Assembly: GCA_910574455.1 (NCBI GenBank)
Contig: CAJSYZ010000005.1
Coordinates: 1,550,001-1,614,000, forward strand
Direction of reading: 5' to 3'
Length of the DNA: 64,000 bases
Origin: Trichaptum fuscoviolaceum
Taxonomy: Eukaryota > Basidiomycota > Agaricomycetes > Hymenochaetales > Trichaptaceae
In this document: in pieces, positions 21,249 through 34,252 of the stretch
How the letters are laid out: every line of letters starts with the position of its first letter
How positions within the stretch are numbered: position 1 is the stretch's first letter
Position numbers and translations under genes: made by a program
Notes under the pieces: model-generated
Seen by the model: only the letters and a program-made list of their open reading frames with translations
Databases searched by the model: none
What the model was told of the DNA's origin: nothing

Positions 21249-24200
21249 TCATTCTATCAGTTCGTCTTCATCTAGCATGCGCGCCTCCATTTCCTCCTCG
21301 TCCTCTTCTGTTATACTCTCCGCTTCTGCATCCTGGTAAGCTGCCCAGACGCTGTCGCCTTCAGGACCTTCAATGATTAAATCCATAAGGTCCCTCGCTG
21401 GCTCTACAAGAAGGTAAAGGTGCTGATAAAAACAATTCTGCGTCAATCTTACCTGTCATCTTCTCTATGTCACTGTGCATATCTACGGAAAGCCAATCGG
21501 GAGGGTCGGCATAGCTCAGACGGCCTATCATCACAGTAAACATATGAGCTAGCCCATTGAAAACCACATGGGGAGCAGTGTGTAATTTGTAACGTAGGTC
21601 GAAGTCAGTGTTGAGATCGTCCGATTCCTTTGAAACTGGCACGTCAGGAAAGAGAAGTTGATGAAGAAGATCCAGACTGTGCCTCATCTGCGAGACCACC
21701 CTGTGCCAAAAGAGTCAAGAGCGATCAAAAGAGACGAGAAGTAAATAACCTTTTCGCAACATCTTGATTATGCATCGTCTGTTCATCTTCCTCCCAGATC
21801 AGTGAAGAGAGGTTGAAGAGATGGTACACGAGGCTCGGAACTAGTGTATTGGACTTGAGGAGGGCCGCTCTGCCTTCCGGGTTAGCCTGATTAATGAGAG
21901 AGAAAAAGTTCAAGATCGCGACTAGGTCCCTGTCTACTGTCTAGCGCAATACTAACGAGTTAGAATCGCAAGAAGGTAGTCAACGTAAGCACTTACATCT
22001 CTGGGAAGAGTGCTCGAATCCACCAGGAAGCTAGAAAGTCTCTCTAACAAGGGTATTCTCCCTGGTTCGCATCTGGGCGTAGGAAGGGGTTTTTCGAACT
22101 GATCAAGATCTGGAGCTGCAACAAAGTGACGGAACAGAGATACATCTACAGGCAGAGAAGTCAGCGTTGCCGCACCCATGAAATTTTTGAGTTACAAGAC
22201 TTACGGGTAGCAAACACGACGAGCATACGAAAAGTGTGAGAAAGCACATCTGCAAACTGCTTCTGATCGAGGAGAGACAACAGAGAACGGTCTGTCCTAG
22301 GGAGGAGGGCCAGGCTGTTCAAATATATATATATATATAATGGTTAGCATGTCATCGATTACGATATTGTTTACGCACTTCGCAGAGAATGTTTCAGGGA
22401 TGGTCCAGGCTATGGCCTCCATAAATGACAAAGTTGAGTGTAAAAACGACTGTAACATTTCTTCTTTGCCTTCGCTGCCCCCCTTGAGCTTAATGCTTTC
22501 CCTTGAAATGTCGCAAGCTATAGTCATCGCAGACCAACTCTGTCCCTCGAAATCAACCGCAGAAAGGAGAGTTTGAGGTGTGAAGGATGGAATGTAGATC
22601 ATGACTGAGCGCATGAGGTCCCATAACACTGTTAGATGAGCGAGCTATTTGAGCTGACATTTAGATGTACATAAATGTAGCGATAGTTGAAAACGTACAT
22701 ATTTTATTTTCCAGAGAATAGTACCCATTTGTACCAGTCCATTCGAGACAAGGTGCATGAGTTTCTCCAAGGAATATTTGCCTTTCGACCCAAGCGTCTC
22801 TAATATTGTTGAACATGCATTGTGATACTGCTCGACATATTCAATGTGCGGGTCAAGGGAGGTTGATAGCAGATAGTGGAAGGATATGGTCTTAGACGTC
22901 TTGCAAACGTGGGTGAACAGGAGAAAATGTAACTAGAGATGTCGTTAGTTATGAATCTTGAAAATAAGAGTCCTAAAATTATCACTTCATCACGCCAATC
23001 TATGCCCTCAAATGTTTGGTCGATCTCCATCTGTTCCTGTTCCGATTCTTCAAGGAACTCCGATCCCATAAATGAGCTTGAGTCAGGAACATCATGACCA
23101 GGGCTACTTCCACGTCCCGGGTCTTTACCAGACCCGCGTTGCCGATTGCTTGATACATCCAAGTCAAGATCAAAGTCTTGAATATTGTCATCTGTCGGAA
23201 ACTCATCCTCCCTGGGCTTTGGGCTCCTGTTGATCATTTGTGAAGCCATTTTGACCGGAGAGAATAGAGCATTGCTAGGTTCCTGGCTTCTCGCTGGCAC
23301 TATACCCTTCCCTTTGAGAGGGGATGTTTCTAAGCCTGAAGGCATACTACGCCTCCGGGTTGGAGATTTCACTGGTGAAGTAGGAACGAAAGAGTTGTCG
23401 AATCCCGGAAACTTAAGCTCGGGCACTACTTGACGGTGTTTTGCTAACGGCTTCGGGGACTTCCCTCTCTCCGTACTCGTGCGCCGTTTGGAAGGTGTGT
23501 GAGATTGAGAATTCCATCCACTAGGGCCACTTTGCGTACCAGACGACCAGTTTCGCATTTCCGGATGCACTGGAATCGGTGATGGTGAAGGACCAAAGGA
23601 CGCCCTCTTAGACTTTGAAGACCACGTCGGCTTTCGGGCTGATGTTTCGATCTCATGCTGTTTGAAGGCAAACTCCGTGCGAAGACGTTCTATTTGTTCT
23701 TTCATCTCTTTCTTAAGTCGCGCTTGTTCTGCATCCGCCTTTTCTTTTGCCTCTCTTACTTTCGCAAGATCCATAGCATGCTGCTCGGATGCCTGGATGA
23801 TGAGATGAGTTAAGGAGACAAAAAGAAAAGCATGAATAGGTAATTGCTACCTTCTCGAGAGTTTTCCTCAAAATGCTAACCTCACCGTCCTTCGCATAAC
23901 GTGCAACTTCCGCCCTCTTCAAGGCTTCTTGGGCGAGCATGTAATCGCGGTTGACCTAGGATCCACTTAAGTAAAGTAAAGAAAGTCCCGTAAGTTACGG
24001 ACCTTTTCGAGCTGCGCTTTAAGAGAGGCGAGCTCCTCCTTGATGTCTGTATTTTCAGCCTCTGCAGCAACTGTTGATACTGCGTTATTTTTTGTTGGAC
24101 GTGCATCTCGTGGTAGCGTTTGGGATGAGATAGTTGACGTAGGAGTAGATGGTCTTGCTACTGCGGATTTGTTTGACGGCGGTAGAGGTCTGAGAGCCCT

Positions 24201-24705
24201 TGAAGGCACGACAGCTACCGTGACATTCCTCGTCGAATTAGAACTGGGGGTCGGCCTTGGTAATGGTTTATCTAGCACACTCTGAGAGGTATAGTTCCCT
24301 GTTTTATATGGTACACGTACTGCTTTTCTGCGAAATCAAACCCACAGCCTCGCCACCGAAAGATAGTTTTTGCATGCTCTTCTCCATTCCCTGTGTCCCA
24401 TTCAACCAGAGATTGCCATTGCCTTCTAAAGCGGTGTCCATGGAGCGGTCTTTATCGGCTGCATTATAAGATAGGGCTTCTAGAGCAGCTGGTTGGGCTT
24501 CCGGGGGAGAAAATGTCGGATTGGTAGGCGAAATCCATCCTCTAAACTTCTTCGCCGGGGGAGGAGAAACGCTCCTCTCTACTCTTGCGGATGCTTGAGC
24601 TATAGTCAATCCGAATTTCGCTTCGGTCTCATCCAGTAGAGCCAGATCATCTTCATTCAAGTCAAATGAATCCTGGAAGTAATCGTCAGAGCTTGGATCT
24701 GCCAT
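21249..24705 (-). CDS. ATRIP/Rad26/Ddc2-like DNA damage checkpoint protein
   Basis: Large multi-exon minus-strand gene starting MADPSSDDYFQDSFDL (ATG at 24705; an upstream in-frame M exists). The N-terminal acidic segment (LNEDDLALLDETEAKFG) is followed by a linker, a coiled coil of about 150 residues spread over three exons (ELASLKAQLEK, VSILRKTLEK, LKKEMKEQIERLRTEFAF), a serine/proline-rich stretch, and a helical C-terminal part ending EDEEEMEARMLDEDELIE. This order (acidic N-terminus, coiled coil, disordered linker, helical repeat domain) fits ATRIP, the partner that recruits the ATR/Mec1/Rad3 kinase to RPA-coated DNA. The assignment rests on architecture and resemblance to basidiomycete homologues, not on a diagnostic motif. 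An (AT)n tract at 22323-22340 lies in an intron. Confidence 0.55.
22323..22340. repeat. (AT)n microsatellite in an intron
   Basis: Nine uninterrupted AT units within an intron of the ATRIP-like gene. Confidence 0.9.
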
Positions 24706-25367
24706 CCTGGCGTCGAGATCCGGTGCTCTATTCAGACGGAAGGAATACACGGCAGCTCCGGCGCTGCATTCAAAGTGCAATTCGAGGAAACATAGTACAG
24801 TAAAGGTCTTGGCCGGAACGGTAAGAGCAATAGAGGTCGTTTAGTTCAACTCGGGTGGTCGATGATATCTGGCAGTACTTTAGACCTCGACGCGCCGGTC
24901 GAAGTGAAGTGACAACTTGAAGACGCGTCGCGTTACCCAAAAAAGTACTGTAGTCTGTCTGTCACAAAGAAGTAGAGAAGGGATGATAATTAATGTATAT
25001 GATGGGTCTGCTACATGACTGGCATATTAAGGAGAAGCTGCTGCTACATAGACTTATTTACCCCGACATTTGACGATAGGGATCGGCGCTACTTGAGTGA
25101 AGTATTCTACGAGGCGCTCGTTTCGAACGAAGGCATGGCTCCAAAGGCCTTGTACGCATCAGAAAAGGGGGTGCCCCGAAGTCGGGTCGATAAAGCACTG
25201 GAAGTGCCTCGAACGTTCTTCAGTGGCCTGCAGTTCGTTGACCAGAGATCTGAACTTCAGTAATGTCAAAACCAAGGGCGGGCGGCATGCAAGCAGCCAT
25301 ATATGCCAGACAGAAGGGCATAAAGGGAAACCAGAAACGGTCGAGTCGCGAGAAGCTCAGCGCTGCA
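24706..25367. other. Intergenic between two minus-strand genes
   Basis: Contains the promoter side of the ATRIP-like gene and the 3' flank of UPF2. Frames open at 25015-25390 on the plus strand have no recognisable content. No RNA gene is seen. Confidence 0.45.
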
Positions 25368-28300
25368 TTACCCAACGAAACGTATCTTGACTGCTCCGTT
25401 GCGGTTACGAGATTCTAAGGCTGCTCAAAACCGATGCATCAGTCTTCCACACCCAACTCTTATGTCTAAGAACTGACCTTTCAGTTCTTCAGCTTCTTCC
25501 CGATGTTCATAGTTGAGTACCAATTGCTTAAGATGCTGCTGTTCAACCTTGTCTTGAATTTGGGCTGTGCGAGTATGTGTAGCTAGTGCTGTATCCTTGG
25601 GTATCGCTATTGTCTTCGCCTGTTGTTTGTTCCCCTTCTTGGTAAGAAGAGTGAATTTCATTTGCCCTTGTACGTCAGAGATCGCGCCATCAGAAGGAGC
25701 ACCCTCATCGTCACTGTCCTCTTGCTTCTTTCTTCTAATCCCAGTGGGTAAAACTGCCGAATCCCACAAAGCCTGTGCCGTCCGTTTATCGACCTTCCTA
25801 GATTCTGCAGAAGACTCCGTGACCATTTTAGCAAGCTCTCTCGCAAATTCGCTTTCATCTTCTTCCGTTGGGCCTTGATGTTCAGAAGTGTTGAGTACAA
25901 CGAGTGTATCTGGCGATGGTGCTCTGTCGTTCGACTAAAGACAGTGTCAGGGATTTGACAAATATGATATCAAATATGCAGGCTCAACATACGAGGGAAT
26001 CGGACACTGTCTGCGTTTCGTCGTCTTCGTCTTCCGACTCTTGGCGAACATCATTTTCCCTGTCGTCGTCACTGTCATCACCGCTGTCCTCGGCTTCGGC
26101 TTCGGAGTCTTTAACTAAATATGAGATAGTCAGATGCTGAACAGCCATGGGGAATTTGAAGAGCGCCCTACCTCCGGCAGTCTGGAGAGCCTGGCTGAAC
26201 AGTTCGTCGACGGCCTTAGCAGCTTCATCGAAGGTTTTATACCTATCCATCTTTGGTTTCAATGCCTACGAGACGTTATCAGAATAATAACAGAAAATTA
26301 GGTGTAAATCGTACCTCAAATGAATCTTCAAGCATAAATTCTACATCCATGGGCGTAGGCTCCTTCGTCAATAGGTATAGCTAAACGGGCCATATTTTAA
26401 ATGATAATTTTGAAATGGATCGTAATCATTCTAACCTGGAAAAAGGTCAAGAAGTTGTCCAGCTTCTTCCTCTGGGAACCTTTGTCGAAGCACATCCCAC
26501 ATGTGTCAAGCAAGACGCAAACGAGTCTAACTCTGAAGAAGTCATCAGGCATATCGACAGGACATGGTTGGCCAGGTAGCGGCTTTCCCTCCGCTGGTTG
26601 AGAATAGTAAGATCATCTACACTATTGACATCAAATGAAGCACTTACGGTGACCAAAAGTGACAAGGCTCCACAATGTGTCAAAAATAATACTGGAGCTG
26701 ATGAGCCGGTATATATAAAGTTCTCCAAGATATTTTATAGTCGCAACTCGCTGTTGATTCTGCTTGTAAACGTTTGTTTCCAGTCCCCAGCGGACGTCTT
26801 CGAGGACTTGATCAACTATTGCAATCGAGAAATCCGGATGATAGCGCTGTAGATCATAGGCTAGCATTGCCAGAAGGCTGATGTTGCTATACTTCAACTT
26901 CCAGGACTTCGTAAATACTTTGTGTAGACTGCGAACGACAGATTGGTCGTCCCAGTCCAGTTTTCTAATTAGTTTCAAAACCTTGTCGATGGTTTTCTTT
27001 GAAAGCACGTCGTAGATCAAATGTCTGATGAACTGTTCCATTGGTGTACGCTCCTTTTCCTTTATAGGAGCACGTTCTGGGGGATTGCACTGGGATACGG
27101 TCAGCTCTGAATGAACCAAACCTGAAAAAGGATGATCACCTGGTAATATGCATTCTCTAACAGGAGAATCTGTCTCTGATCTAAATGTTGGAGACTCTGT
27201 TTGCGTCTCATTAATTCAACCTGTATGTCGTCAAGACTTGATTAGATTACGTTTGTTGAGTAGAATAAATATCATACCATGGTGCCGAATCGCTCTCTCG
27301 TCTCTTCGCTACGCAACAAGAAGCGGCCACATCCCTCCAGAAGCAAGGCCAAACTATCCACATTGACGCCTGAGAAGTCATCCAAGCACACTTTGAAGAT
27401 GTGTAGAATAACATGCGTTGGCACCACTTTGAACTTCGTCAAATTTGACAAGAACGCTACATTCTGTAGAGGGCTTAAAAAAGTAATTCTCACAAAACTT
27501 TGCAATTTGTCTTACCTTTTGCCTTACTTCCGAAAGCTCTTTGACTACGTTTTTCTTCCTTTGCAAATAACGAAACTCATCCTCAAGCTAGCAGTGGACG
27601 GACGCATAATGTTCCGCGTTAGTAACGATGTGACAATTGTACTTCTCAACTTACGAACGCGACCAGGTCCGAGCCAATGTCTGGCATATACTTGTTTAGA
27701 GTCGCAACTAGCCTTGAGTAATGTGGCAACAAGTCGGTTCTGTTTTTCGGAACCTGTGTTAAGAACTTCATCGAGATGTCAATTGTGGTGTCTGGGTTAC
27801 CAAATGATTGTGCAAAGGACAAGCTCACCTTCACAAGTCGTTTCCGTGCTGCCTTCGAATTCAAGAAAGCAAACTCAACCGCAGCCGAGTCAATCAGAGA
27901 GCGATTCGTGCAATCAGGCAAGCGAGCAAGTAGTGTCGTCAAAAGTTGTGAGGGTCCCTGAGGAGCGAGAGTCGGCGTATGCGGTGGTGTAGGGGTCTTC
28001 GGCGGGGAAGCAACCGGCGTCGCAGCACTATCACGGGAAAAAATGATAAGACTTGTCGCATGCAGAATGCAATCTTGTAACTCACTCATCATCTTTTACC
28101 TGACTTTCGTCTCCAACATTTCCGTTAGTTGTGATGGCATCTCCATTCTGGTTCGCTTCTTCAAGTTCAAGCCGTTTCAGTTCTTTTTCTAGTTCCAGGA
28201 CTTCGGTCTCTTCCTTCTCTCTTCGTTCCTTCTCGTTCCGAAGTTCTTCATCAGTCTTGTCTGGTTCATCTTCTGCACCTTTTTCATCGATACCCAATAG

Positions 28301-29950
28301 GCTCTTGGGTACGAAGTCGCGAAGGTCTTGAATATCTTCAAAGAAGCGCCGTTCTTCTTCATCTTCCCATTTTCCTCCCGAAGTATATAGATCTTCCTGA
28401 GCATCATGTTGCCCGGCAGAAGAAATTGCAATTGATTCGCTCTTTTGAGTTGTTGTTGGCAGTAGTGGCATTGGAACAAAGAGAAGTTCGGAAAGACTGT
28501 GAAATATGTTAGTGATGATTAACGAAGATTGTAAAATAAAAGCACGTTTGACAACTTGTTAGCAACTTCTCGTAGGCTTTGGCCATCTTCTCGTATGCTT
28601 GTTGGCGATCTTCAAATATTTCGCCCGATCTAATGTATGCTTCGTGATTTCGCCGGTCTTGCTCTTGCAAGCGCTACAAGTGATATGTATTATGTATGTA
28701 TGTAAAAGGATATATTGCGTACTTGCATACCTTATGTTCGATAATTAACTTCTTTGATACGCTGTCGAAGTATCCTTCGCACATCCTCTTGAATCGAGCA
28801 CGAATTTCCTTTTCAACGAGTTCATCTTCTTCATTATCCTTACTTAGAAGAGGAAAGGCTTCTGCCTTCCCCTGTGTGTTCGGCGCAAGTGAACCTGGCT
28901 CCAGATCTTCCGATACTTGAGATTTCGTCGCAGTTATTGGAGTGATGCCAAGGTAAGGCCTTGCATATGCTTTCAGGAATGTGGAAAGCAGCGGCAAAGA
29001 TGACAGTGATGGGTCATTCGATAGCTAAGGATCAAGGTAAGGACAAACATAGATTCAGGTCCAAATAATCACAGAAGATTCTACTTACTAAGTCCTTCAG
29101 AGTCTTCATCACCCACTCTCCACCACTTCTCCCTGGAGCATCCCTAATGATGCCAACCAGTGCAAGTTCGGCGCATACACGAAGCACAGGCCGCTGACGC
29201 GTCACTCGAGCAGAATCTTCCTTCTCCTTCTGTTCCGCAGATGTCTGTGCCGCAGAAGGCCCTGTCCCTGCAACACCTGCCTGTCCGGAGCCTAAGGCAG
29301 TGGAGGCCTGGGTGGCAACGGAAGGAGCAAACCCAGGTGCGCGATGCGGAGGGGCCAAAGCAGAAGTCAAGAGATTCACGATAGACGGCGTAAATTGCTT
29401 AGGAAATCTACGATGTAGCGCGGAGATAATCTGCAAGATTGAATCGCTTGGCATAGCTGCTTTGGCGTACAGATAACCGCACGCACCTCAACAGCGCTCC
29501 ATACGTCCCGTTCAGTCTTGCAGCGCGCAATCCCTTCCAGCGTGGCACCGGCAAGTTCGTCAACATACTTCTCCAAGGATAGCGATGCAATGTCCTTCAT
29601 GATCTGTTCATTGTTATCCATACCCATCGACTGTCGCATACGTTTGATAAGCGCCGTATGTCGCTTCAGCGATGAGTCCAATGCTTTCGTTGGTTCTATA
29701 TGTTCAGGCCCGAAACGGAAGCATTTGTACATCAGGACATGTTGGGGCCAGTAATTTGTTGTGAATAGGCCGTTGTTAGTGTGATTTATGATGGAAGATA
29801 GGGCCACACACCTTCCCCAGCGTGTTCAACATTCAGAGCTTTCAGGGCCTTTCGACGGTTCCGCCGAACGATCTCCTCATCTTCCCTATCTCGAGCACTC
29901 CCCGCCGAGTATGCATTAGCCACTGCCTCGCCATTTACGACACTCGCCAT
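25368..29950 (-). CDS. UPF2: UPF2/NMD2, nonsense-mediated mRNA decay factor
   Basis: UPF2 bridges UPF1 and UPF3 on mRNAs with premature stops. The gene reads as many exons. The start is MASVVNGEAVANAYSAG (ATG 29950). The first MIF4G domain follows (SLKRHTALIKRMRQ, LSLEKYVDELAGA, ISALHRRFPKQF). A long acidic/charged segment (DEELRNEKERREKEE) precedes the second MIF4G region (LLTTLLARLPDCTNRSLID, FLNSKAARKRLVKVS). The third has HILKVCL-like HIFKVCLDDF, the ERTPMEQFIRHLIYDVL helix and GELYIYRL. The C-terminus is an acidic tract (EDSGDDSDDD) and the UPF1-binding end, closing EHREEAEELK, then ALESRNRNGAVKIRFVG after a last intron. I saw no lesion. Length and domain order agree with fungal UPF2. 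Confidence 0.93.
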
Positions 29951-30509
29951 CTCCAGAATGTTGAAGAGGGGCCTAGCTGTCTCGCTTCAGCGACGCGACG
30001 GGCGCCCGTGTGATAATGGTGACCAGGTACTGTCGGTGGTTGACTAGTAAAGCAGCCCGAATATGGTCGACAGTTGTTGCAATGATCCCTATGCGATCAA
30101 CAAACGTGGTTTTACTGCCTTCTCTTACCAGGTAAGTGACTTTATCAAGTACAAATTTCCAAAAAGCTAATAGCGCTAAAGCTGAAGAATATAGGAAGAG
30201 TCAAACATGGAGGTTGCTCGCTCACTGCCACTTGCAGTGTAACTCTAATATAAGATCCGATTTCCAAATCGGGGAAGTCTCCATGAATTTTGTAAATATG
30301 AAAAACATATGAGCGTTCCAGACAATCCTTCCGCTACTGCGACAGTTTCACCTCTACGAAAGAAGTGACAGAGATTCCATGAGATGGAGTTTAGGAATAC
30401 AAATGAAACCGCTTTAGAACCAACCATGTTTTGGTTTGTCCCTTTCGGCCAAACGATGAACAAGCAACACCGTACCTATCTGTGGTTGACTTCAAGTCTA
30501 CGTCACGCG
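29951..30509. other. Intergenic, no gene seen
   Basis: Upstream side of UPF2 and 3' flank of the RRP17 gene. No supported coding or RNA feature. Confidence 0.45.
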
Positions 30510-31423
30510 TTACCTCCGAGATTTCTTCCCAAACCTTCCCTTATCCTTCTTTTTTGCCTTACCGCCCGCCAGCTCGGCCTTTTCTGCTTTCCGGGCACGC
30601 TGTTTTACTCGCGTAGCCTTTCGCGCGGCTTTCGACTCATACGCAATTTTCTTCGGCTTCACCTTCGACTTCTTCTTCACTGACGCTGTGTTATCAAGCC
30701 GCGCAGAGGACGAGGCTGGCCGATCTTCTGCCCCGCGATAAAGTTTTGATCGTGATTTTCTCGGATCGCTTGAAGTTCGATCCTGTGTGTCATTCCCCCC
30801 TTCCAGATCTGAAGAACTCCGCCGAGATGTTGATAGCATATGCTTTAGGGAGTCCGGGTCGAATTCCTCGACTACAGTCACAGTCGCTAGCTGTTCCTCA
30901 TCCTCGTACTCCTGAGTAGCCTTGGCCTTTCCCTTCTCGGCAGAAGAAAACCCCGTGAACTCCTCCTCGGAGTCGTCGTCATCGCTACCTTCGTTGACAT
31001 CTGGTAGTAGGATAGGGTTTCAATGCAAATGAGCGCAGAGAACAATTAGGTACGTGATGCACAGGATCTACTTACTTTTACGGTAAGCACTCTCAACGAG
31101 CTTCACATTCTGTGCTGCCTGCTCCTGCAGTGCTCTGCGATGTTCTCTGCGCGCCTCTAATCTTTCCTGACGCTCTCGCTCTATGGCCTTAGCCTTCTTT
31201 GCTTCCTTCTTCACAAGATTTCTCTTTCGAAAGCCAGTAAGGAATTCACTATGTGGCGGGCATAATGAGTGCTCACGCTTGGGCCTTTCGGGTGAAAAAA
31301 GGGGGGTACGGACCGTCTGGCATCCTCGTCAAAGACGATCTGATCTATTTGATTCTTCTTCGCACGAGCTTTGGCCTTGATTATCGTATGCGAGCGTGTC
31401 AGGATCTCAACGTTGGAGGCCAT
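30510..31423 (-). CDS. RRP17: Ribosomal RNA processing protein RRP17/NOL12 family
   Basis: Nucleolar protein needed for 5'-end processing of pre-rRNA in the yeast family member. The ATG at 31423 begins MASNVEILTRSH, then NQIDQIVFDEDARR, the hallmark start of the Nop25/NOL12 domain. An intron joins it to EFLTGFRKRNLVKKEAKKAKAIERERQERLEARREHRRALQ (residues about 40-85), then an acidic linker, and a strongly basic tail ending KDKGRFGKKSRR (nucleolar signal). Three exons with short introns. It is divergent from the FAM72-like gene, with about 300 bp between the starts, so the two may share a promoter region. Confidence 0.9.
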
Positions 31424-31725
31424 GGCGTAGTAGGACAGGGTAGCAGTAACAGTGGAGGTTAATGCGTGAGAGACAGAAGCGACCAGGAGCGTTCGGCAAG
31501 TTGCGCATCCCAGATCGTCGGGGAGAAAGAGCCTTATTTGGGAGACTGAGTCAGCGCTTCGCGAAGCCTGATTGGCTGGCCGAGGCAAAGCATCCTTTGG
31601 AGGATGTCCGAGAGGAAGCAGAGGCCGCCATTTCAAGTTCATGCGTCTGCAGCTGGCCGATTCATTGCCTGCCCCCTCTCTTTCCCACTTATCCTCCTCC
31701 CCCCACCGCCAGGTATAAGTACAGG

Positions 31726-33203
31726 ATGCCTGTCCCAGATTTTGCCATCATCAACAGCCCCGACGACCTCCAACGAAGTACTTTTCGTGACATTTCCCCC
31801 ACCGAGCTCGACCAAGTCCTACCGCCCCCTAATAATTACGTCTATCCTTTACCCGAGCTCCCGCAAGCACCCCCGCCCCCGCTCCAGCTCGCATACATTC
31901 CCCCACTATCTGTCCTTTTTTTCCCGATGCCGCCCTCTATGCCAGAGCCCCCGGTCCTGCATAAAGTCTGGATTCTTGACTGCAAGTCATGCGGAAAATT
32001 CCTTACAAACCGCGGCATGAAGGTACGCATTTATATGAAAATTATCAAATTCGTTTCACTCACAATTATTATCAATCTTCAATCTTTTAGGCTGTCCTTC
32101 TCCTACGCCCCCATGTACCCTTGTACTCTACCGACGCTATGCCAGTAAACTGCTCAGTTTATAATGCACCTGCGCCGAGGCACTCGAGCCGCTCTTCTGC
32201 GCACTCATCTCGTGCACGCAGCTCTGGCTCTAGCTCGGGGGGAAGAGATCGTGAGGAAGCTCCACGCACCTGCGAATGTCTAACGCAGACGCTATCCTGT
32301 CACGGATGTGGTGCGCAAGTAGGCTATATGATTGTCTCTCCGTGCAGCAAGTGCACTTCATCTACGTTCTCGCCGTCCATGCATTTTGGTCGCACCCCAC
32401 ACTCTGGCAACAATGTCCCTCCTTTCATGCCGCCCCTCATGCCCTCTCGCAACCGCGCTACCAACGGCCACCGCTTTGTCTTTCATTCTTCCGAGGTCGT
32501 TGGAGAGGAGCGTCTTTACGTCTCCGGCGAGCCAGGTGTGATACCTGACGCAGATGAGAATACGGAACATGATAACACGTTCTCTACACCTGTCGCACAG
32601 TTCGCTCCGTATGGAGGCGCACACGCCCAAGTTACTAACTCCGGAAACCATGTCTCAAACTCGCAGGCCTACGCTGCACAAGTGGCGCACAGCTACTTGA
32701 TTATGCCCCCTCTGCGTTCACCTCCATCCATGCCAAACGGGCCCGAGTCGCAACGTTTCTTCCAGACATTCCCCTTGGAGCGCACCCCTCATAACTCCGG
32801 AGATTCCACCGGAAGCAACATGTCAGCGCATTCTCGCTCAAGTTCGAGAAGGTCTAGTGTCGCATCCCCAGTACGTTCCCCTCCGCCTTCGCGAAATAGT
32901 GCGCATACAGACCGGGCACCATCCTACGCGGCATTTCCGCCGCTGCAGCCGATCCCGTCGATCCATCAATATCCAGGGTCGCCATCAATGCAAGCTACTC
33001 CTCCGCCATCCGCTCCCAAGGCACCAAAGATCCGAGGAGGCGACGTTCTCTTTTGGCACCACTTGTCACGTCGCGGAGAATTGCCCGGCGTTTATGATGA
33101 CGAGCGTTCGCGCCCCAATAATGGAGGGAGATTGTCCGATCATGAAGATGATGACAAGGGTCGTCTGCCGGGTGTGGCAGGAGCAATTGTTTGTGGCCGC
33201 TAG
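31726..33203 (+). CDS. FAM72-family protein
   Basis: Two exons. The ATG at 31726 begins MPVPDFAIINSPDDL; a GTACGC donor at 32023 and an acceptor at 32090 frame a 68-nt intron. The FAM72 core spans the junction: VWILDCKSCGKFLTNRGMK, AVLLLRPHVPLYSTDAMP, CECLTQTLSCHGCG, VGYMIVSPCSKC and ATNGHRFVFHSSEV. The paired cysteines (CKSC, CHGCG, CSKC) are the likely metal-binding residues. The C-terminal half is a serine/proline-rich disordered tail ending in a conserved DVLFWHHLSRRGELPGV segment. In animals FAM72 antagonises the glycosylase UNG2; whether that holds in fungi is unknown. Confidence 0.85.
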
Positions 33204-34252
33204 AGCAAGACCTCTTGACGCGGAAATATACCAAAGCATTGGCGCTTTCTAAAGGTAGAATACCATGACTCGGACAGGTTCACGGGAGACTACAGGACAG
33301 GTTTCCGTTTACCTCCGTTTTCTCTTCTTTCTATTCCTCTGACTGTATGTACAAAATATGCTTGCTATGTGTACGCCCTTTATTGAAAGGCTGCTGTTTT
33401 TTTTCCTCTCCGCTATCTATGCTTTCGATATACGATACCCTGTGCATCTCCAAGTATTCAAGTTCTTGACCATTGTACGTTGCTTCTTTCTTACGGTCAA
33501 AATTTTACTGTTCTTCCAATATTCCTCCGCTTCGGATGGCATCTTCGGGCATGTATAGACATCTATCTATCCCTGCTCACTTCTCGCTTTCCCTGTAAAA
33601 GTCGACGCACCTGTTGTCCCATTATATCCAATGTGAAGTGCATTTTGCCCGTCAGCTTTGGCTTTTGGACCCACCGATCATTGCCCCGATATTTATCCGC
33701 CGAGCTGTCCGCGCATTGTACTTTTAGCTGACTGCGAAGAGCCTCTCGGGATAAATTCTCCTTCAGAATACTACCGAGAGAAGACGTCAGACGTGAGGTG
33801 AATTTGTCGAAGTAATTCTTCATCTCATTGAACCCGAGGAAGCCTGTATGCGATCGCGTGGGAGTCGCGTGGCAGTAACTTGAAGTCTCACGGCGCTGCC
33901 AGTGAACCTGTGTGACACGTGCCAGTGACCCAATTTCGACGCCGGCGTGACGTGGATTCAAGTTCAATTTCCAGAGATGATACCCGGGTTGTACTGTTCA
34001 TTCGCACAGAATTATTGCAGCTGAAGCTAAGCGCTTTGGTCACTTGTACTTGCTCAAGACATTCTCCGTAGCTACACATCCGCAACTCCTTGGAGGTCTC
34101 TTCCGAAAAGCAATCCTTTGGCGAAACCGGTGTTCTTTCTTTCTTTCGGGCGGGCTGGCGCAAGATACAGCTACTCATCGGTTGCTACTAGTAGGGTGCA
34201 AGAAAACCTCGACCAAGGATTCTAGCTTTCACAACACTGCACCTGACGAACC
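33204..34252. other. Intergenic with a weak minus-strand frame
   Basis: Frame 33563-33967 (-) has protein-like composition in its middle (MKNYFDKFTSRLTSSLGSIL) but no recognised domain or good splice partner. At about 33890-33970 the sequence again carries the words CTGCCAGTGA, GTGCCAGTGAC and TTCAAGTTCAA seen in the Plavaka arrays, so a small derivative of that element may lie here. Confidence 0.35.
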